25,753 bases of DNA from Vitrella brassicaformis (lineage: Eukaryota > Sar > Vitrellaceae), in contig CDMY01000507.1 of the NCBI GenBank assembly GCA_001179505.1, forward strand, positions 6,227 through 31,979. The letters are read 5' to 3'. A program made the position numbers and the translations under genes. How positions within the stretch are numbered: position 1 is the first letter of the stretch; the number at the start of each line of letters is the position of its first letter. Under the pieces are notes generated by a model. The model was given only the letters and a program-made list of their open reading frames with translations, made no database searches and was not told the DNA's origin. This document shows, in pieces, positions 25,740 to 25,753 of the stretch.

Positions 25740-25753
25740 GGGGGCGTGAAGGG

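Overview
Eukaryotic nuclear DNA. Nearly every recognisable gene is split into short exons by GT-AG introns of roughly 40-170 nt, exons are GC-rich, and introns and spacers are full of (CA)n/(TG)n and (GACA)n low-complexity sequence. There are no prokaryotic operons, ribosome binding sites or mobile-element genes. The style suggests an alveolate protist, perhaps a chromerid such as Vitrella; this is inference from gene architecture only.

Layout. 1-6240 (+): a cluster of lineage-restricted gene fragments that share modules with one another and with genes further right (17-770 degenerate; 811-1228; 1245-2147 small intact gene; about 2717-4108 larger gene), a J-domain gene from 4414, and two nearly identical 269-bp repeats (4031-4299, 5803-6071). 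6240-6760: a copied piece of the 3' end of the STK19-like gene. 7381-10223 (+): a multi-exon gene with an SH3 domain and an F-box-like segment. 10939-11902 (-): an STK19-like winged-helix protein. It is divergent, across 285 bp, from 12188-15512 (+), a large protein with Sfi1-type tryptophan repeats, interrupted by a 300-N assembly gap. 15.6-18.7 kb (+): fragments whose natural-looking reading frame keeps shifting, followed by a copy of one exon of the Sfi1-like gene. 19703-21866 (+): CBM20 starch-binding domain protein with an acidic linker and an unidentified C-terminal domain. 21.87-23.54 kb: repeat-rich spacer. 23537-24285 (-): secreted Kazal-type protease inhibitor, divergent across 271 bp from 24557-25739 (+), a universal stress protein with the ATP-binding signature.

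The genes do not form one pathway. The unifying theme is local duplication of exon-sized segments: at least six blocks in the window are copied elsewhere in the window, often ending inside a gene so that coding exons become fused to repeat sequence. The most striking general pattern is that introns on both strands tend to be CA-rich after the 5' splice site and TG-rich before the 3' splice site, so the two ends of one intron could pair as RNA.

The exon models for STK19-like, Kazal, USP and CBM20 proteins were joined by hand and remain in frame to a stop. The Sfi1-like model is in frame on both sides of the gap. The SH3/F-box, J-domain, 2.7-4.1 kb and 15.6-18.2 kb models contain unresolved junctions.
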